Assembly (NCBI GenBank): GCA_963855995.1 | Contig: OY979716.1 | Span: forward strand, 38,155,624 to 38,219,623 | DNA from: Muricea muricata | Lineage: Eukaryota > Cnidaria > Anthozoa > Malacalcyonacea > Plexauridae | Length of the DNA: 64,000 nucleotides | Direction of reading: 5' to 3' | In this document: in pieces, positions 1 to 11,894 of the stretch | Position numbering within the stretch: position 1 is the stretch's first letter | How the letters are laid out: each line of letters begins with the position of its first letter | Translations under genes and position numbers: made by a program | The notes under the pieces: model-generated | The model's database searches: none | Seen by the model: the letters and a program-made list of their open reading frames with translations, nothing else | What the model was told of the DNA's origin: nothing

Positions 1-1
1 T

Positions 2-532
2 GGACAAAGACTGCAAAATGAAATGCCGGAACAGAGAGAAAAAAGGTTGTCAAGACAACGTGAGTACAAAAAAAAACAACGGGCAAATCAGTCTTCTGTG
101 TCTAGGGCAGAAAATTTACGTCAGAAACGGCAGTATGAGAAACAAAGGATAGAACATGAAACACCTGAGAAAAGAGATAAAAGACTATCGCAGGTAAGAC
201 AACAAAGAGCCCACATACTTCAAAATGAAACACCCGAACAAAGAAATGAGAGACTATCAAAGTTAAGACAACATATAACAAAAGTGTACATCAGAAAGAA
301 ACGCCGGAACAAAGGGATGATCGACTATCAAAATTAAGACAAAAAAAGTTTTCAAAGAAGCAAAAAAGTCAAACCCCTGAAATTGAAATGAACCACAATA
401 AATCTGATCCAATTGCTGATTTAGTAGCGAAATTTCATAAGGATATATCAGAAGGACCTTTATTCATTTGTACCTGTTGTAGTCAATTATGGTATAAACA
501 CAATGTTTATCTAGCAGAAAGAACTACTGAGT
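2..532 (+). pseudogene. Helentron N-terminal basic repeat region
   Basis: The frame is already open at the window edge, so the protein starts upstream. It consists of short charged repeats of the type ETPEQRxxRLSKLRQ, at least four copies, lysine- and arginine-rich and probably helical. Such arrays are common at the N terminus of animal Helitron proteins; their role is unknown. The frame shifts by 1 nt near 280-300, after which the repeat pattern resumes (TPEQRDDRLSKLRQ) and runs into a CTCCSQLWYKH motif, a probable zinc ligand group, before TAA at about 532. Confidence 0.7.
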
Positions 533-541
533 AACCCTAAC

Positions 542-1060
542 ATGATAAAACACTTACAAAATATAATTAGTGTCGACAAAAAAGAATGGATTTGCCGGTC
601 GTGTAATGAATATCTAAAGAAAAACAAGGTACCACCACGTGCAATAACAAATGGAATGAAATTTCCTGAGAAGCCAAATTTTTTTGATCTGAATGAATTA
701 GAATGCAGACTTCTCGCTCCCAGATTAGCATTTCAGAAAATCATACAAGCTCCCAGAGGAAAGCAGTTGAAAATAAATGGTAATGTTGTAAACGTTCCAG
801 CAGATGTAAGTACTACAGTTAATATGTTACCAAGATTACCTCACGAAAATGGTACAATTAAAGTTCAGTTAAAACGCAAGTTGCAATATAAGAGTTGTGC
901 GTTATCACTAAATGTTAGACCACATAAGGTAATTCAAGCAGCCTCCTGGTTAGCAAATAATAGTGCTCTTTATCAACAAGAAGGAATTATGGTCAATCAA
1001 ACATGGAGCGAAAGCTTAAATGAGCAAAATGACTGTGAATACAACACCAATACCTGGTGA
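542..1060 (+). pseudogene. Helentron DUF6570-like region
   Basis: 172 residues open with a Cys pair (ICRSCNEYLKK) followed by KVPPRAITNGMKFPEKP and the ELECRLLAPRLAFQKI block. This is the pattern I associate with DUF6570, which precedes the Rep domain in many animal Helitrons. The role is not established; the Cys pairs here and just upstream suggest a zinc-binding DNA-contact module. The downstream frame (from 1020) overlaps by about 40 bases, so a 1-nt shift separates this part from the next. Confidence 0.7.
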
Positions 1061-1949
1061 AGGTTCTGACGATCTTGCTATAACTGAAAATGTTGACAAT
1101 TCAAAGGATGACGAGTTTAGTGAAGACGAAGCAGAAGTACCTGCTGGAGTCACGGATACAATGTTGACAGCTACAGATTTTCTTGATGATGGTGAAAGAC
1201 AACAAATTCATAATGTAGCACCTGGCGAAGGTAGCAGACCACTTAGTATATTTAGAGATTAGTATTCCGAAGAATTAGCTTACCCTGGAATATTTTTAGG
1301 CGAAAAACGATCAGATGACAAACAAAGATTAACAAGTATTTACTACAGAGATATTTGCAAATCGGAATTAAGACGATCCGATCGCAGAGCAGCAATGTGT
1401 ATTGAAAACATCTTTTTTAAAGTTAAAAAATTACAAATGAAAATTCTTTTGGGAAAGTCACAAACTGCTTTGAGAAAATGCAAAGGAAATAATAAAACAT
1501 TAACCGCCGGAGAATCGAAGAATCCAGGCAATTTAGAGAGATTGATATGTCATGATGAGGGTTACAAGTTTTTAAGAGCTCTTAGAGGGTCTCCACCATA
1601 TTTTGAAAAAGCCAAGAAAGATTTGTTTGCAATGATAAGACAACTTGGACCTGCAACATTGTTCTGTAGTTTTTCATCTGCGGAAACTAAATGGATTCAT
1701 TTGCTGCGAATTCTCGGAAAAATTGTTGATAATAAAAATTACAGTGATGATGAATTAAAGAATCTAAATTGGCAAGAAAAGTGCAGCAGATTGATTCAAA
1801 GTGATCCAGTAACATGTGCAAGACATTTTGACTATCAGTTTAACTCCTTTTTAAAGAAGTTTCTAATGACGTGGCTCCTTCAGGCAAAGTTAAAGACTGG
1901 TTTTATAGAGCTGAATATCAACAAAGAGGCTCACCTCATATTCACATGA
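1020..1949 (+). pseudogene. Helentron Helitron_like_N region, in-frame TAG
   Basis: An acidic linker leads into the Helitron N-terminal domain with the diagnostic YSEELAYPGIFLGEKR. The TAG at 1260 sits exactly where family members usually have Lys before YSEELAYPG, so it is a point nonsense change; the frame then continues without a break to 1949. Later blocks include SFSSAETKWIHLLRILG and PVTCARHFDYQFNSFLKKFL. Near 1866 the coding sense moves to the next frame, which begins APSGKVKDWFYRAEYQQRG. Non-functional as it stands. Confidence 0.75.
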
Positions 1950-3289
1950 TGTTATGGTTGGAAGATGCCCCTATATTTGGCGTTGACAATGATGAAGACG
2001 TGATATCATTTATTGATAAAATAATTACCTGTGAAACACCAACTGACAATGCTGACTTAATTGATTTAGTTAATCGACAGACTCACAGGCATTCTCATAC
2101 ATGTAGGAAGAAATCAAAAAATATTTGTAGATTCAATTATCCACAACCACCAATGAGAACAACACAGATCTTATACCCTCTTGATAACAGTTTTTCTGGA
2201 ACGAATGTAAGAAAGCTGAAAGAGTCTTTTAAAAGTATCAAGAAAACATTGAATGACCTAAAAGAAGGTAAAGATATCACGTTTGATCAACTTTTTGTCA
2301 ATTTAGGAGTGTCTGAAGAAGATTACATCTTAGCAATTAGATCATCTCTAAACTGTCCAACGATATTTTTAAAACGTAAGTCAAATGAACTTCGGGTAAA
2401 TAACTATAATCTAGCGTGTTTAAGTGCTTGGAGAGCTAATATGGATATCCAATTTATTCTTGATGTATATGCTTGTGCGATGTACATTGTGTCTTATATC
2501 TCAAAGGCCCAAAAGGGAATGAGTGAATTATTACGAAAAGCTTGTGCTGAAGCTAAAGAAGGAAATGCTAATATTAAACAACAAGTGAGAGATATTGGTA
2601 ATAAATTCTTAAATAGCGTTGAAATCAGTGCTCAGGAAGCAGTTTAGATTATTTTGCAGTTACCAATGCGAAAATCCTCTCGTGAAGTTGTATTTATTAA
2701 TACATCACCTCCCGAAGAAAGAGTTCAACTTTTAAAACCAATAACTGAGATCGAACGAATGCCAGATGAAAGTGAAGAAATTCATTCTGGTGGATTGTTG
2801 AAACAATATATTGAACGACCTGCAAGCCTACAAAATGTTACATTAGCTGACTGGGCAGCATGGTATGATTCATGTCGTAAACATTGTGAACGAAATACAA
2901 ATAAATTAGATGTTGATCAACTTCCTGTCGAGGTTGCTGACGACGAAAATAATTATGACGATCTGTGCAATAATAGCGAAAAGCCAACAAGCAAAATAAA
3001 AAAACGATCAAAGGCTAGGATTATAAGAAGTCCCTGGTTCAACAAGGAATCCGACCCTGAAAAACACTACCGGGAACTAATCATGCTTTTTACACCCTGG
3101 AGAAATGAAGAGACTGATTTAAAAGGAAAATATTCTTCTTATAAAGACCATTATGAAGCTTTATCAGATCAAATTGCCGAGCAGATGAAACAATACGCCG
3201 TTTGTGCCAAAGATCTAAATGAAATACAACGTTTGGATACAGATGAAGATGGATTTGATTCTATAGCTCCAATAACACAGCATTGTTGA
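1871..3289 (+). pseudogene. Helentron HUH Rep endonuclease domain and linker
   Basis: Contains the HUH metal-binding motif within GSPHIHMMLWLEDAP and the downstream catalytic-tyrosine region MYIVSYISKAQKG. HUH Reps nick single-stranded DNA and become covalently linked through tyrosine. After SAQEAV a TAG at 2645 replaces a residue that is normally tyrosine in this family; the same frame then continues with LQLPMRKSSREVVFINTSPPEER to 3289. The coding sense next shifts to another frame (VELQDEDEGSKDLHPDF) near 3285. Signature residues are intact but the reading frame is not. Confidence 0.8.
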
Positions 3290-5569
3290 ACTCCAAGATG
3301 AAGATGAAGGTAGCAAAGATTTACATCCAGATTTTACTGAAGGATACGATCTATCAGATGACCTTGGTATATCGTCACGACAACCAAATGGTGAACCATT
3401 AATTCTAAATGAAATGCAAGATGATAATTCCCGTTCAATGGTACGAAAACTTAATAAAGAACAAAAAGAGTTTTTTGCCCATGCTTTGCACTTAAAACAT
3501 CAGAGAAACCGTTCTACTGCCTCCCTAGTGGTGGAGGAGGAGTGGGTAAATCACATTTAACGAAATCAATTTATCAGGCTGCGTTGAAGTATTATAATTC
3601 TCGTGAAGGTGAAGATTTTCATCAAGTCAACATTTTACTTTTAGCTCCAACAGGAAAAGCTGCTTTTCTCATCAAAGGTAATACGATTCATAGTGCTCTT
3701 GCAATACCAGCAAGTCAGTCTTTAAAAAATTATAAACATTTAGATTCGAGCAGGTTAAATACTTTACGAAGCTTACTGGGTGGTGTGAAACTAATTTTGT
3801 TGGATGAAATATCAATGGTTGGAAACAATATGTTTACTGTTCAAATTAACAACCGCCTAAAAGATATAAAAGGTAGCAAAGACGATTTTGGCGGTGTTAG
3901 CATAATTGCAATTGGTGATTTATTTCAGTTGCAACCAGTATTTGATGGATATGTTTTTAATGATATTCAGGATTTCGAATATAGCATACTGTCGCCTAAT
4001 TTATGGGAAAAATACTTTACAATGTACGAACTTAGCGAAATAATGAGACAGCGTGAGAGTAAAATATTTGCTGAGATTTTAAATCGCTTACGAGAAGGAA
4101 AACATACTGACAATGATGTTGCCAAGATCAAAGAACGATGTGTTAATGAGAGTAGTTGTCCAAAAGAAGCTCTCCGATTGTTTATACAAAATGCCAAGGT
4201 TGATGAATATAATGAGACAGTTTATCGTGCTTCTACTGGAAACAAATATATCATCATAGCACAGGATTGTGTAATTGGAGCAAATTCTGCTGAACTGAGA
4301 GACAAAATACTAAGACAAGTTTCTTACCTTACAACAAAGAATATGAAGCAGCTTGCAAGAAACCTTGCTCTTGCTGAAGGGGAAAGGACGGAAATTGCTT
4401 TAAATGTGAGAACGGGTGACGGTTTGACAAATAGTGCTAGTAATGTTGTAAGGTTAGTACGGCTAAATCAACCCAAAAAACCTTCAGGAATAATATGGGT
4501 GCAATTTGACAATGAAGATGTCGGTAAAAAGACGAGACTGGAACATAGGCGACTTTATGTTCAAGGTATTCAAACGACATGGACACCAATAAAAGCAGTG
4601 ACCTCACAATTTGCAGTTGGAAGAAACAAGTCTGCCCAAGTCGTAAGAAAGCAGTTTCCATTGCGACCAGCAGCTGCAAAAACAGTACATAGGTCTCAGG
4701 GTCATACTCAGTCTCAAATTGTTGTCAATCTCGATACCAAAAGAGCAATTGCTCATATCCACTATGTGGCACTTAGTCGAGTTACTACCATTGAAGGATT
4801 ATATGTCACTGATTTGTGCGAAAATAAAATTGCCGTTGATCCAAAGGTAGCAGTTGAAATAAAAAAGTTGAGGACAGAAAGAAAATTGCAGCTTTGCTTT
4901 ACTCCACTCTACGACATCGATCAAACCCGTCTGAAAATTTGTTACCTAAATGCTCGTTCGCTGCATAAACATATTGAGGATGTTCGAAAAGATTTCAATT
5001 TTATCTCTGCCGATTTAGCTATTTTTTCGGAAACACGATTCAGCCCGTTTGATAACGATGATATGTACAGTATTGATGGTTTTAAACTGTTTCGAAATGA
5101 TGGAGACATGACACATCATAGTAATGGCAGACCATATGGCAGTACAGCAGTCTACAGCAAACTACCATTTGCAGAAGGATATCCTTACCATCGCAATATT
5201 AATGGTACAGAGTTTACCGTGGTTAAATTAACTACTAAACAAGAATTAACTATAATAGGAGTCTATCGCTCGCCAAGAATTGCTGGTAGTCTACTTTGTT
5301 CTGCGTTAGTTGATGTCGTTGCCAAAGATACCTCCGACCAAAACATAATTATTGGAGATTTTAATATTGATTGGATGGCTGAAGCTCAATGACAACCAAT
5401 TTACAATGTCATGGTAAGAGACAATAGCTATAGACAGTTAATTTCAACCTCTACTACTGACAATCATACCGCTATTGACCACATATATACAAATATACCT
5501 AGCACAGTGAAATCAGGTATTTTAGAAACCTATTTTAGTGATCACAAGGCCGTTTGGATATCACACTAG
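3283..5569 (+). pseudogene. Helentron PIF1-like helicase fused to AP-type endonuclease
   Basis: The Walker A (SGGGGVGKSHL) spans 3527-3559. The longest stop-free frame has GTG, not ATG, at 3542, so that point is only where a frame opens after a shift near 3490. Helicase motifs follow in order: Walker B LLDEISMVGN, IIAIGDLFQLQPV, the C-terminal TVHRSQGHTQSQIVVNL and HYVALSRVTTIEGLYV. From about 4920 an endonuclease/exonuclease/phosphatase domain follows: CYLNARSLHKHI, LAIFSETRF, IIGDFNIDWM, then after a TGA at 5390 IDHIYTNIP and YFSDHKAVW. The SDH motif marks the catalytic end. A helicase with C-terminal endonuclease is the hallmark of Helentrons. Confidence 0.9.
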
Positions 5570-5849
5570 CTAATGACTTCTTCAGGTAAATATATTTTGA
5601 ATGTTATGGAATTCATTTGCCACGAAGTGAACCAAGAATGAAGAATCATGAATGAAATTGAAATTAAATGTGAGCATTAGTAATACAATGTACTGTCAAT
5701 ATCAGTTAAAGTAGTCCTCCTAGTATTGTAATCAGAAATTTAAATACGGTATATTGAGAACTGTTTTTAGTTATTTACAAAGAGATTAATATGAAATTGA
5801 CGACATATATATGATGATGTTTACTGAAGACTTCACCCAATTGATAAGA

Positions 5850-6690
5850 ACATAACCTTGTATGTGGCTATCATATACCACATGCAATCATTAACGCGTC
5901 TTTGGACAACGCAGCAAGTAACTAAACATTGTCTTGCAGTATATTTATAGTTATATACAGTATTATGTTAGAATTAGTGTGCTAGTGTTGGTTAGATTAC
6001 CGAATTTAATTATTCTCTTTACTTTTAGAAATTACCTCAAAATTTCACCGTAACGTTGATTTTTAAAAAACTGTGTGCAATAATTCATGTCATGTATGCA
6101 TGGTCCAGGTGTAATCCTTGTATGTGGCTGTTATATACCAGATAGAATCATGCACACGTCCTTGGACAACATAACTGGTAAGTAAATAGACGTTGCCTTA
6201 CAGTTTTGCAAACTAATTAATGTGGTGGTATTGGTTACCGTACATTACAGAATTTCATTAATCTCTTTACTTTTAGAAATTGCCTCAAAATTCACCGTAA
6301 CGTCGGTTTTTACAAAACTGTGTGCAATAATCCTTGTGTGTGGTTGTCACATACCATCGTACCCATTTTGGACAATGCAACGGGTAAGTCAATAAACTTT
6401 GCCTTGGTTACTGTACATTGCAGAATTTAATTAATCTCTTTACTTTTAGAAATTACCTCAAAATTCACCGTAACGTCGGTTTTTACAAAACCGTGTGCAA
6501 TAATCCTTGTGTGTGGTTGTCACCATCGTACACATTTTAAACAATGTGACGGGTAAGTCATTAAGCTTTGCCTTGGTTACCCTACATTGCAAAATTTAAT
6601 TAATCTCTTTGCTTTTAGAAATGACCTCAAAATCTCACCGCAACGTTTATTGCTTTCCACATAACCGTATGCAACGATTCTAATGTCATG
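5850..6690 (+). repeat. Tandem ~170-bp repeat array with exon-like units
   Basis: Four copies of a unit beginning AAATTACCTCAAAATTCACC (starts near 6029, 6277, 6450 and 6620), with spacings of about 248, 173 and 170 bp, plus a partial copy from 5853. Every unit is preceded by a pyrimidine-rich stretch ending in TTTTAG, and three units end at GGTAAGT (donor GT at 6177, 6384, 6553). Each unit therefore looks like an exon flanked by acceptor and donor sites. Only the second unit is open through about 35 codons. Tandem repeats are common in the 3' region of Helentron-type elements, so this may be the Helentron's non-coding end. Confidence 0.65.
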
Positions 6691-7061
6691 TATGCATGGT
6701 CTTGATCATGAAGAAAAAGACATTACGTTTCAAGATATTTGCTTCACGTTAAAGAGTAAGACCTTGGGGTTGTTCTAGCAATTTGTACGTCATGAACATG
6801 CCGCATGCGAAGCAGCTGATAACAGTGACAGTGTTCTCGAACAGAATTGGTCTTTCTTCAACTCCTCGACATAATTCAAACGGAACCTTTTCACTCAAGA
6901 CACTCAATAGACGTCCCCCTTAACAATGGGACACAATATGAATCAACATCTCTCTACACTAACTGCACTATGTATTGCTATTTAAAGTAAATAAATAAAA
7001 TGTCTCGTGTTTACGAATTTATTAGTTGCTGACGCTGGGAAAAGCGACTCGAGGTTTCGGT

Positions 7062-7544
7062 CAGGGTTGGTAGGCCCTCGCGCATGCTTGGAGCCAAATA
7101 GTTACTCAAAAAGAGCCAAAAAATGCGAAAAAGGCCAAATTTGTCGATCGCAATTTTCGGACCTTTCATGCGAAAAAACAAACCGCTCTTAGCTTCTAAT
7201 TGCCTTTTTCGATTTTTTCTATAGGCCGGTATACCAGCATTACAATTGGTTAAAAGCACAACTAATTTATGCATGAATACTAAATGTCCTCATGAATACT
7301 AAATGTCCTAATGAATACTAAATGTCCTAATGAATACTAAATGCATTTGATATCACAATTATTATACCTACATTATTATGACGATTAAACATCTATAATC
7401 AAACTAAGATCGAAAAATTTTTTCAAAAATTACTATGAAGTAAGAAGAGGCCAAAGGGCCAAACTTTTTTTTCGAGGCCAAGCGAGACAAAAAGAATGGC
7501 AAATCGAGTTATTTGGCCTCTAATAGGCCAAACTACCAACCCTG
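7062..7544. mobile_element. Non-autonomous hAT element (483 bp) with 8-bp TSD
   Basis: Terminal inverted repeats CAGGGTTGGTAG...CTACCAACCCTG. Target duplication GTTTCGGT on both sides (7054-7061 and 7545-7552), perfect. The left end continues with GGAGCCAAATA and GCCAAAAA-type subterminal repeats that match the right end of the larger hAT element at 33898-36165, so the two belong to one family. There is no transposase; the short frames inside are not genes. It carries a 19-bp tandem repeat in the middle. Confidence 0.93.
7262..7344. repeat. 19-bp tandem repeat, four copies
   Basis: Unit ATGAATACTAAATGTCCTA, four near-identical head-to-tail copies inside the small hAT element. It probably arose by slippage after insertion; no function is evident. 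Confidence 0.85.
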
Positions 7545-7552
7545 GTTTCGGT

Positions 7553-8693
7553 TGCCGTTCATGCAAGAGAGCAATATAAAGCAAATTGGATCAAATTCAA
7601 GATGGCAGATGCTTTTTACGCCAAAATACGTAGGTGTCTTTAACACATGGGTAATTTTACCTCAAATTGTAGATGCAGGCTAGCTACGATCCGCCAAAAG
7701 GCAATCGTATGTAGAACAAGAGTTATTCGTAGACTTGTTCAAACACAGTATTTCTACTTGATGTGTATACTTCACATACAATGAAATATACTTCAAACAC
7801 ACATGGCATTGTATGCATTAATCATATGATGAAGAACTATTACGACAGTAAGTTGTAACCAAATATAGAAACAAGGCCTTCATCAGATTTCAGGTCCACA
7901 ATGTAACTTAGTTACTTAATTTTCAATAAAATGCTCTGAGCTTTGTTAACATTCGTACTGAAATTTGGTTTGAAAGCAAAGTAAGCTCTTGCTTGGCCTT
8001 TTGAGAAAAAAAGCATGTCAATAATATACTTGGGTAAACACCAGTTTGTCTCCAGTGCATTCATTAAGAACTTTGCCGCAAACTTTAGATGCTGAACGTT
8101 AAAGAAAAACTGATCAATTGCTGAGAATATGTCTCAAGGTATTATTAAATGTTCTAAACCATCAACAAAAAGTAGCTATAAACACAACAAGATCTACTGA
8201 CTCTATATTCAGCACAAATTAACTTCATAATCTGTTACAGTCAAAGTACAAAGTGTCTCAATTCCACTTCTGTATTATGTTGTGAATTACTGTACTTTGT
8301 TCTGTTTTTCATTAGCAGGGAGTAGTTTATCAGCATTATCGCAACTTTTGTTTTTGTAATGATAAGTTTCAACAAAGGAAGTGTTTTTCATTTCATTTCA
8401 ATGATAAAAAGTGCAAAATATATACAAATTTTATTGTGTTTAATCAATATCTAATACTGTGATACAGAAAAATACAACAAAGTACAGCAAATCACAATAG
8501 ACTTCAGAAGCGAAAGCAGGACACTTTTTGTATTTTGACTGTACTGTAAATGCATCAATCTTTTAAATTAATTAATGATCGAAGAATATAAATAAACACA
8601 ATATGAACTTTGACTATTTAGTTATGTCCTCATCAGTTAATTACGACCTTGCATAGCTAGGCTATGAGTGTTTTGAAGGTGCATACTGGTAGC
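7553..8693. other. Intergenic stretch, nothing recognised
   Basis: AT-rich sequence with no frame of coding quality, no inverted repeat and no recognisable exon on either strand. Confidence 0.5.
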
Positions 8694-8701
8694 ATTGTAA
8701 G

Positions 8702-8849
8702 CAGGGGTGGTGGAAGATTGATAATTGGGGGGGGGGGATATTCATATATTCGTGTTCACAGACAGTAAGAACAATCAAAGGAAATTAATTGTGCAGAACA
8801 TGAATATATGAATATGTGTCCCCCAATTATCGATCTTCCAGCGCCCCTG
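8702..8849. mobile_element. MITE (148 bp), family with TATTCATATATTC arms
   Basis: Inverted repeat starting CAGGGGTGGTGGAAGATTGATAATTG and ending in its near complement. Flanks are ATTGTAAG and ATTTTAAG, a 7-of-8 match consistent with an 8-bp target duplication. The interior arms TATTCATATATTCGTGTTC are shared with the MITEs at 35546, 63391 and, more distantly, 11895. Probably mobilised by a hAT transposase. Confidence 0.85.
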
Positions 8850-8990
8850 ATTTTAAGTGAGAGTTGTCATATTAACTAACACAACATGATCTGTTAAAAA
8901 TATCAATCTTTCAAATTAATTAATGAATACTGTATGTAAGCTTAAACACAACATGAACTTTGACTATTTAATTAGTTTTGTCCTTATCAG

Positions 8991-10331
8991 TTAATTATGA
9001 AAGTTATGAAATTTTTGTAATAAGCATACTTGTAGCATTGTAAGTGATAAGTTTTCTAACAACAAAAGCACTTCTCCAACCTCAGATTCTGTTAAGGAAT
9101 GTAATTCTCCAACAATCACATTTCGTAGAGCAGGCTCAAGTGCTGTTAGGTGTAATTCTTTGTTGTCTGAGGAATGCACCATGATTTTTACGCAAATTTG
9201 CTTTGGACAATCTGACAATCGCATAATACCACCACATCTGTCACAGGACACCACACTTTTCGCTGTTCCTTGAAGAATTTTCCTGGAGCATTTTACACAT
9301 TGAATCAAATTTTTAACTTTCTCAACTAAGTGAATGTTAGGCACTTCGAGCACAATTGTATCAGTCATAAAATCAATTTGTTCTCTAGAAACATGAACTT
9401 CATGTAGGCTTTGGTCATCAGGAATTGGTGTTACAACTGAGGAGGTGATGGTACTTAACTTCTTTGCATTGGACCAAACACGAACCTGAATTGGTGAAAT
9501 CTGGTACACTTTTCCGACTTCAACCTTGGAAATGTTTTCTTCCCACAGGTCGACTTTGATCATTCCTGAATTATTGGCGAATATAACTTCAGCCACTTGC
9601 AGATTTGAACTAAGCACGTTGCTTGCGCCGATATGAACCAAGAAGACATGATGCCGGCAATTGAAGTAGGTTTTGCAAGTGTGGATGGTTGTTCCTGATA
9701 CTGGAATGCATATTCATTTTGACTCGGGAAGGACACTTTCGTCATATCATTGATGATGATCTTGTCACCTTCGAACATGTAAGTGAAACGTGCAATCTTT
9801 ATGGGCATATGGCTTTTTTCACTTCCCAAAAGAAGTGGCCTTTTATGCTTGGAGTACAGCAACGCTTTTTGGCTACGGGTGTCACTCGTTTGCAGAACTA
9901 GTGTTGAATAGTCCATGGTGTTCTTTTTTTGGCTACGGGTGTCACTCGTTTGCAGAACTAGTGTTGAATAGTCCATGGTGTTCTTTTAGTTTCTTTTTAG
10001 TGGAGACAGGGAATGAACATACGCTATAAGAGCATCATCACCAGCTTTACAAGGACTTGATTCTGGTGTACTTGTAAAATGTGGTTTTGGCAGAGACATA
10101 GGCGTTGGCGGGGTGGCTAGTGTTTTAGGTGTCACGGACTCTCCACCTTCGCCAGTAAAGCTGTTGACAAAAGTGGTAGCTCCCGCTGAGGCTGATGGAA
10201 TAAACTTCGATGTCTTTCGCACTTTGTGATTTTTTACTTGGCGTTGCCTTTGAACTTTCCGATGTTCCATGGCGAGTAGGTGGAATCAACTCGCATTTTT
10301 TCGTACTTTGTCCTTTATTTGACTTTTTCAT
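8991..10331 (-). pseudogene. OB-fold / RPA70-like protein, decayed
   Basis: On the minus strand a Lys/Ser-rich N terminus (from about 10331) leads through KRPLLLGSEKS and KIARFTYMFEGDKIIINDMT to an OB-fold-like segment: LQVAEVIFANNSGMIKVDLWEENISKVEVGKVYQI. A four-Cys motif follows (CVKCSRK...CDRCGG). The OB fold plus zinc ribbon resembles the DNA-binding domains of replication protein A large subunit, so single-strand DNA binding is inferred. The frame changes at about 9640 (between IMSS and VHIGASN), there is a stop just before the 60-bp duplication, and the N terminus shifts near 10160. RPA-like genes are carried by some animal transposons; no host element was identified here. Confidence 0.5.
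9871..9987. repeat. 60-bp tandem duplication inside OB-fold pseudogene
   Basis: Two virtually identical 60-bp copies (9871-9930 and 9931-9987) beginning GGCTACGGGTGTCACTCG. On the minus strand the duplication repeats MDYSTLVLQTSDTRSQK in frame, so it adds 20 residues without shifting the frame. The near-identity indicates a recent event. Confidence 0.95.
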
Positions 10332-10516
10332 TGCTATGTGCAGTAACAGTAAGCTCAGTAGAAACAGAAAACAGTCCTTTTTACAATTTTATAAACAGTG
10401 AAACCATGTAAAACTGTAGATTAAAACCACTGCCGAAAACATGTGCTATGGCGTGTGCACTTACATCATACATCATACGTTTGAACGTCATAGATCATCA
10501 AAAAACAGGTACGGTA

Positions 10517-10794
10517 AGGGACGGACCATTAAATTTTTGAGGAAGGGGGGGTTGGGCAATTTTTTTGTGCATGTTTTTTTTTTCGTGCCAGTTAAACACG
10601 TTGGATTTTTTTTCTATCACATTTCATTGCACGATTTTTTTTCACACACACATATGTCCTTATAAACAACTTGCTCGATTTTTTTTTAATTTGCTTATTT
10701 GTGCACGATATTTTTCGCCGTATTTTTTTAGTGTGCGAATTTTTTTTTGGTATTTGCCCAACCCCCCCCCTCAAAAATTTAATGGTCCGTCCCT
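10517..10794. mobile_element. MITE (278 bp) with AGGGACGGACC termini
   Basis: Inverted ends AGGGACGGACCATTAAATTT...AAATTTAATGGTCCGTCCCT, followed inward by G-rich and C-rich tracts. The interior consists of T-runs separated by short ACACAC-like segments. No clear target duplication. The short frames across it are produced by homopolymers. Confidence 0.8.
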
Positions 10795-11894
10795 AAAACT
10801 ACTGGGTAAAACGTGCGTTATTAATTATGCACACGTGTTGTTTATGTAATTTTCACGTGTACGTACAACACTTTTTTCAGCACTTTATTTTTAGATTTAA
10901 AATTTTCACACTTTTTTTCTCACCCCACCAAAACAACCAGATCTGAATTTATAATAGTCTGCCACCTCAGATGTGATTTTTCTTAAAAATGGCTCACTTC
11001 TGGAGACCAAATCTCTTGGGCATTTTTTTAAAGACGGTGGTCTATAGACTGGTATTCTTGTAGCTAAGCAACAGTAAACAAGTTTTTTCTCCATCCCACC
11101 ACAAGACCACCATATTGTCAAAGATATGGGAATTTCAAGTTCTAAACCCCCGGAAATTTTAACAAATGCTTACTAATACCGGGGGAAATGCCTCTGTTTA
11201 GGGCACTGGCTAAGAACGTGGCGCCCATGACGAATGCTGACGAATCGCCTTACGCTTTTTTGACTGAACATTTCTCTCTTTATAGTATCAAAGAGTAAGT
11301 ATATATTTACTCTTTGATAGTATCTACTCTTTGACACAGTAGACACATGTACGCTTTAGCGAATTATTGAATTCGGCTTTTGCAGGATATCAGATAACGC
11401 TGATATAACGCTTTCGGCAGATAACGCTGACCTCGGTCTGAATAATTCTGAGTGTCCTTCTCAGCCTCATCCAATAATTCTTGATTATACATCCTGACTT
11501 TATTATAACGCTATTAACGTGTCAAAATTTTGAATTTTAAAATTAAATGGCCACACTGAAAAATAGTTGAATTATCTATTGTCTTCGTGGTGGGCCGAAA
11601 CGTTAAATGACTGATATATTTTTGTAGCTTCGCTCTTAATAAAAAGTAAATAAAAAGAACCAACACAACAGCACACAACAGACATTAACATTACACACAA
11701 AAACATGCATAGACAAAACAAATGGCATGGACACCACAACAGCAAAAGCCAATTAGTGTGGGCCCTTATTAAACAAACAAACACAATGACTACACTTTAC
11801 TGGTTGTAAGCGTGAAATTTCATCTTCTAAAAATGTGATTTAAATCTTTTATTACCTTTTATATTAAACTATTATGGGTCCCATACCGTAGAGG
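10795..11894. other. Intergenic stretch with one short perfect palindrome
   Basis: No coding frame of quality on either strand. The only structure noted is the hairpin at 11286-11319, described separately. Confidence 0.5.
11286..11319. repeat. Perfect 13-bp inverted repeat (hairpin)
   Basis: TATCAAAGAGTAA, an 8-nt AT-rich spacer, then TTACTCTTTGATA. A third partial copy (CTACTCTTTGACA) follows within 20 bases. It could be a cruciform or a footprint of a lost element; no gene adjoins it. Confidence 0.8.

Larger units (their letters stand above)
1..5569 (+). mobile_element. Helentron (Helitron2-type rolling-circle transposon), left end outside window
   Basis: One polyprotein runs left to right: basic repeats, a DUF6570-like region, the Helitron N-terminal domain, the HUH Rep, a PIF1-type helicase and an AP-type endonuclease. 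Helitrons move by rolling-circle replication; a C-terminal endonuclease marks the Helentron/Helitron2 branch. The frame is broken by three in-frame stops (1260 TAG, 2645 TAG, 5390 TGA) and by frame changes near 280, 1000-1060, 1866, 3285 and 3490. Reading on across each break regains expected domain sequence, so this is one decayed element and not separate genes. The 5' terminus lies left of the window and no clear 3' terminus was found; the 170-bp repeats at 5.85-6.7 kb may belong to its 3' region. Confidence 0.9.

Noticed and set aside
9689-10029. Plus-strand frames opposite the OB-fold pseudogene
   Set aside because: They are antisense shadows; the minus strand carries recognisable protein sequence.
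10441-10849. Overlapping plus-strand frames of 74 and 94 codons, rich in F and H
   Set aside because: They are produced by the T-runs inside the 10517-10794 MITE and have no motif.
10899-11130. Possible inverted repeat around CACCCCACCAAAAC and ATCCCACCACAAGACC
   Set aside because: The two blocks are in the same orientation and only partly similar; no terminal repeat structure results.
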